Assembly: GCA_021815405.1 (NCBI GenBank)
Contig: JAKAGV010000011.1
Location: 62,001-126,000, forward strand
Source: Bacteroidota bacterium
GTDB lineage: Bacteria > Bacteroidota > Ignavibacteria > Ignavibacteriales > Ignavibacteriaceae
DNA: 64,000 bases
Reading direction: 5' to 3'
Each line of letters opens with the position of its first letter. The first letter of the stretch is position 1. The position numbers and the translations under genes were made by a program. Below the pieces are notes generated by a model. It saw nothing but the letters and a program-made list of their open reading frames with translations. It was not told where the DNA came from and searched no databases. Below are positions 62,821 to 64,000 of this stretch, piece after piece.

Positions 62821-64000
62821 TCACTTTAATTCTTCCAATTCTTTTTCAAGCAGCTGCTTATAATGAAGGTCGGCGTATATACCGCCATATGAAACAAGTT
62901 CATCATGGGTGCCTTCTTCTGCGATTCTGCCGCCGGATAGAACTATAATTTTATCAGCATCTTTAACAGTTGAAATACGATGACTGATAATTATGCTCGT
63001 CCTGTTTTGCATAAACTTTTTTAAATTCTTGAGAATCTCTTCTTCTGTGTTTGTATCAACTGCAGAAAATGAATCATCCAGTATTAGAATTTTCGGATCG
63101 ATTGCAAGTGCACGGGCGAGGCATGCGCGCTGCTTTTGACCACCAGACATTGTAATTCCTCGTTCTCCTATAATAGTCTCAAATCCATTTGGAAATGATT
63201 CTACATCTTTTTCAAATGCAGCGGTTCTGGAAACTTCAACAACCCTATCTTTATTAATTTCTCTGAGTCCGTAGGAAATGTTATTGTAAATATTATCCGA
63301 GAACAGAAATGATTCCTGCTGCACTAATCCGATATTCGTACGGAGAGTTTTAAGAGGAATAGTTTTTACATTATTACCATCAATAAGAACTTCACCCTCG
63401 GTGCAGTCGTATAAACGCGGTATTAAATTTATCAGAGTAGTTTTACCTTCACCGGTATATCCCATAATTGCAATAGTAGAACCCTCAGGGATTGTAAGAT
63501 TAATATTTTTCAAAACATAAGGATGGTTCTCGCTGTATCTAAAAGAAAGATTTTTAAATTCAATTCTGCCTTTGATATCTGTAATTGAATTATTGGTAGA
63601 TTGAGAATCATCTATTTCATAAGGCTCAGAAAAAATTTTATTTAGTCTCTTCATGCTTGCTTCTGCCTGCTGTACCATGTTTGTAACCCAGCCAAATGCA
63701 ATCATGGGCCAAATAAGAATTCCAAGATAAATTATGAAAGCGGCAACATCACCAAGATTGGTGCTTCCATTTATTACTTTGATACCGCCAACCCAAATTA
63801 CAATTATGATTGATAATCCGGTTAATAAAAACAGAGTTGGTTGAAGCATAGCCTGATATCTTACCATGCTCATGTTTCTTTTAAGATAATCTGTACTGAG
63901 TTTAGTGAACTCATTAACCTCGTTATCTTCGCGAACGTAAGATTTAATAACTCTTATGCCGGAATAATTTTCCTGAGCTTTAGTTGTTATTTCTGAAAAT
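62821..64000 (-). CDS. ABC exporter half-transporter, degenerate-site subunit (cut by window edge)
   Basis: The reading frame runs unbroken off the right edge (FSEITTKAQENYSGIRVIKS at the very end), so the gene starts outside and ATG 63873 is internal. The visible ~392 residues hold helices 4-6 and the ATPase: Walker A GYTGEGKTTLI, signature MSGGQKQR, Walker B ILILDDSFSAVD with Asp in place of the catalytic Glu, and ISHRISTVKDAD. That substitution marks the inactive site of a heterodimeric exporter, complementing the partner at 60003-61796. First gene of the operon in this window. Confidence 0.9.
   Translation of the reverse strand, partial: FSEITTKAQENYSGIRVIKSYVREDNEVNEFTKLSTDYLKRNMSMVRYQAMLQPTLFLLTGLSIIIVIWVGGIKVINGSTNLGDVAAFIIYLGILIWPMIAFGWVTNMVQQAEASMKRLNKIFSEPYEIDDSQSTNNSITDIKGRIEFKNLSFRYSENHPYVLKNINLTIPEGSTIAIMGYTGEGKTTLINLIPRLYDCTEGEVLIDGNNVKTIPLKTLRTNIGLVQQESFLFSDNIYNNISYGLREINKDRVVEVSRTAAFEKDVESFPNGFETIIGERGITMSGGQKQRACLARALAIDPKILILDDSFSAVDTNTEEEILKNLKKFMQNRTSIIISHRISTVKDADKIIVLSGGRIAEEGTHDELVSYGGIYADLHYKQLLEKELEELK

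Noticed and set aside
62821-63873. ABC half-transporter taken as complete from ATG 63873
   Set aside because: The frame continues upstream with conserved exporter sequence to the window edge.

Overview
The window is a gene-dense, AT-rich stretch of chromosome from a Gram-negative bacterium of the Bacteroidota/Chlorobi (FCB) group, most likely class Ignavibacteria. The evidence is two very large secreted proteins ending in the YPNPFNPxT-type C-terminal sorting domain used for type IX secretion, LPS genes (gmhA, waaA, a family-9 heptosyltransferase), a PcrB/GGGP-synthase-type prenyl transferase, YpdA, SIMPL, YyaL and an E. coli-like single-chain pyruvate dehydrogenase E1. Two promoter-like sites fit the Bacteroidota pattern (TTTG, about 20 bp, TAnnTTTR). 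Several starts lack a Shine-Dalgarno site. No rRNA, tRNA, CRISPR array, prophage or transposase gene was seen.

Layout. 1-3.7 kb: an OPT-family transporter cut by the window edge, then RsmI-like and RlmD-like RNA methyltransferases and an uncharacterised methyltransferase. 3.8-8.7 kb: secreted S9 peptidase, YkvA, Nudix hydrolase and RecN. 8.8-13.6 kb: an exported beta-rich protein with a lipoprotein, HemW, a HAD phosphatase, a zinc-ribbon mini-protein and YpdA. 13.9-23.1 kb: class I aldolase, UppP, a membrane protein, M64 peptidase, cytochrome c, SIMPL protein, YyaL, and a sigma-70-like protein that appears to start at AUU. 23.2-29.1 kb: pyruvate dehydrogenase operon aceE-aceF-lpdA on the minus strand. 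29.5-42.7 kb: hydrolases, lipoprotein, DUF192 protein, a GGGP synthase-gmhA pair, Tex, dienelactone hydrolase, a PLP trans-sulfuration enzyme, MalQ, a polytopic membrane protein and an APC permease. 43-50.1 kb: a lipoprotein and two convergent type IX-secreted giants sharing a bidirectional terminator. 50.5-56.1 kb: APC and NCS2-like permeases, then heptosyltransferase-waaA. 56.4-59.9 kb: small proteins, a DUF3795 protein with a second possible AUU start, YdeI-like protein and fructose-1,6-bisphosphatase. 60-64 kb: two ABC exporter half-transporters with a D-2-hydroxyacid dehydrogenase gene between them.

Much of the window is core metabolism: aldolase, Fbp, PDH and MalQ for central carbon; GmhA, WaaA, heptosyltransferase and UppP for the envelope. 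I did not find a clear multi-gene novel system. The most unusual signals are: two genes whose conserved N-termini extend upstream of any ATG/GTG/TTG and fit AUU starts; a 124-bp element with inverted ends present twice (18.4 and 56.2 kb); two gene-poor gaps that hold degenerate 42-bp (14-residue) repeats; a perfect 17-bp palindrome upstream of aceE; and the hydroxyacid dehydrogenase inside an asymmetric ABC exporter operon. All assignments come from reading motifs by eye; no database search was run.
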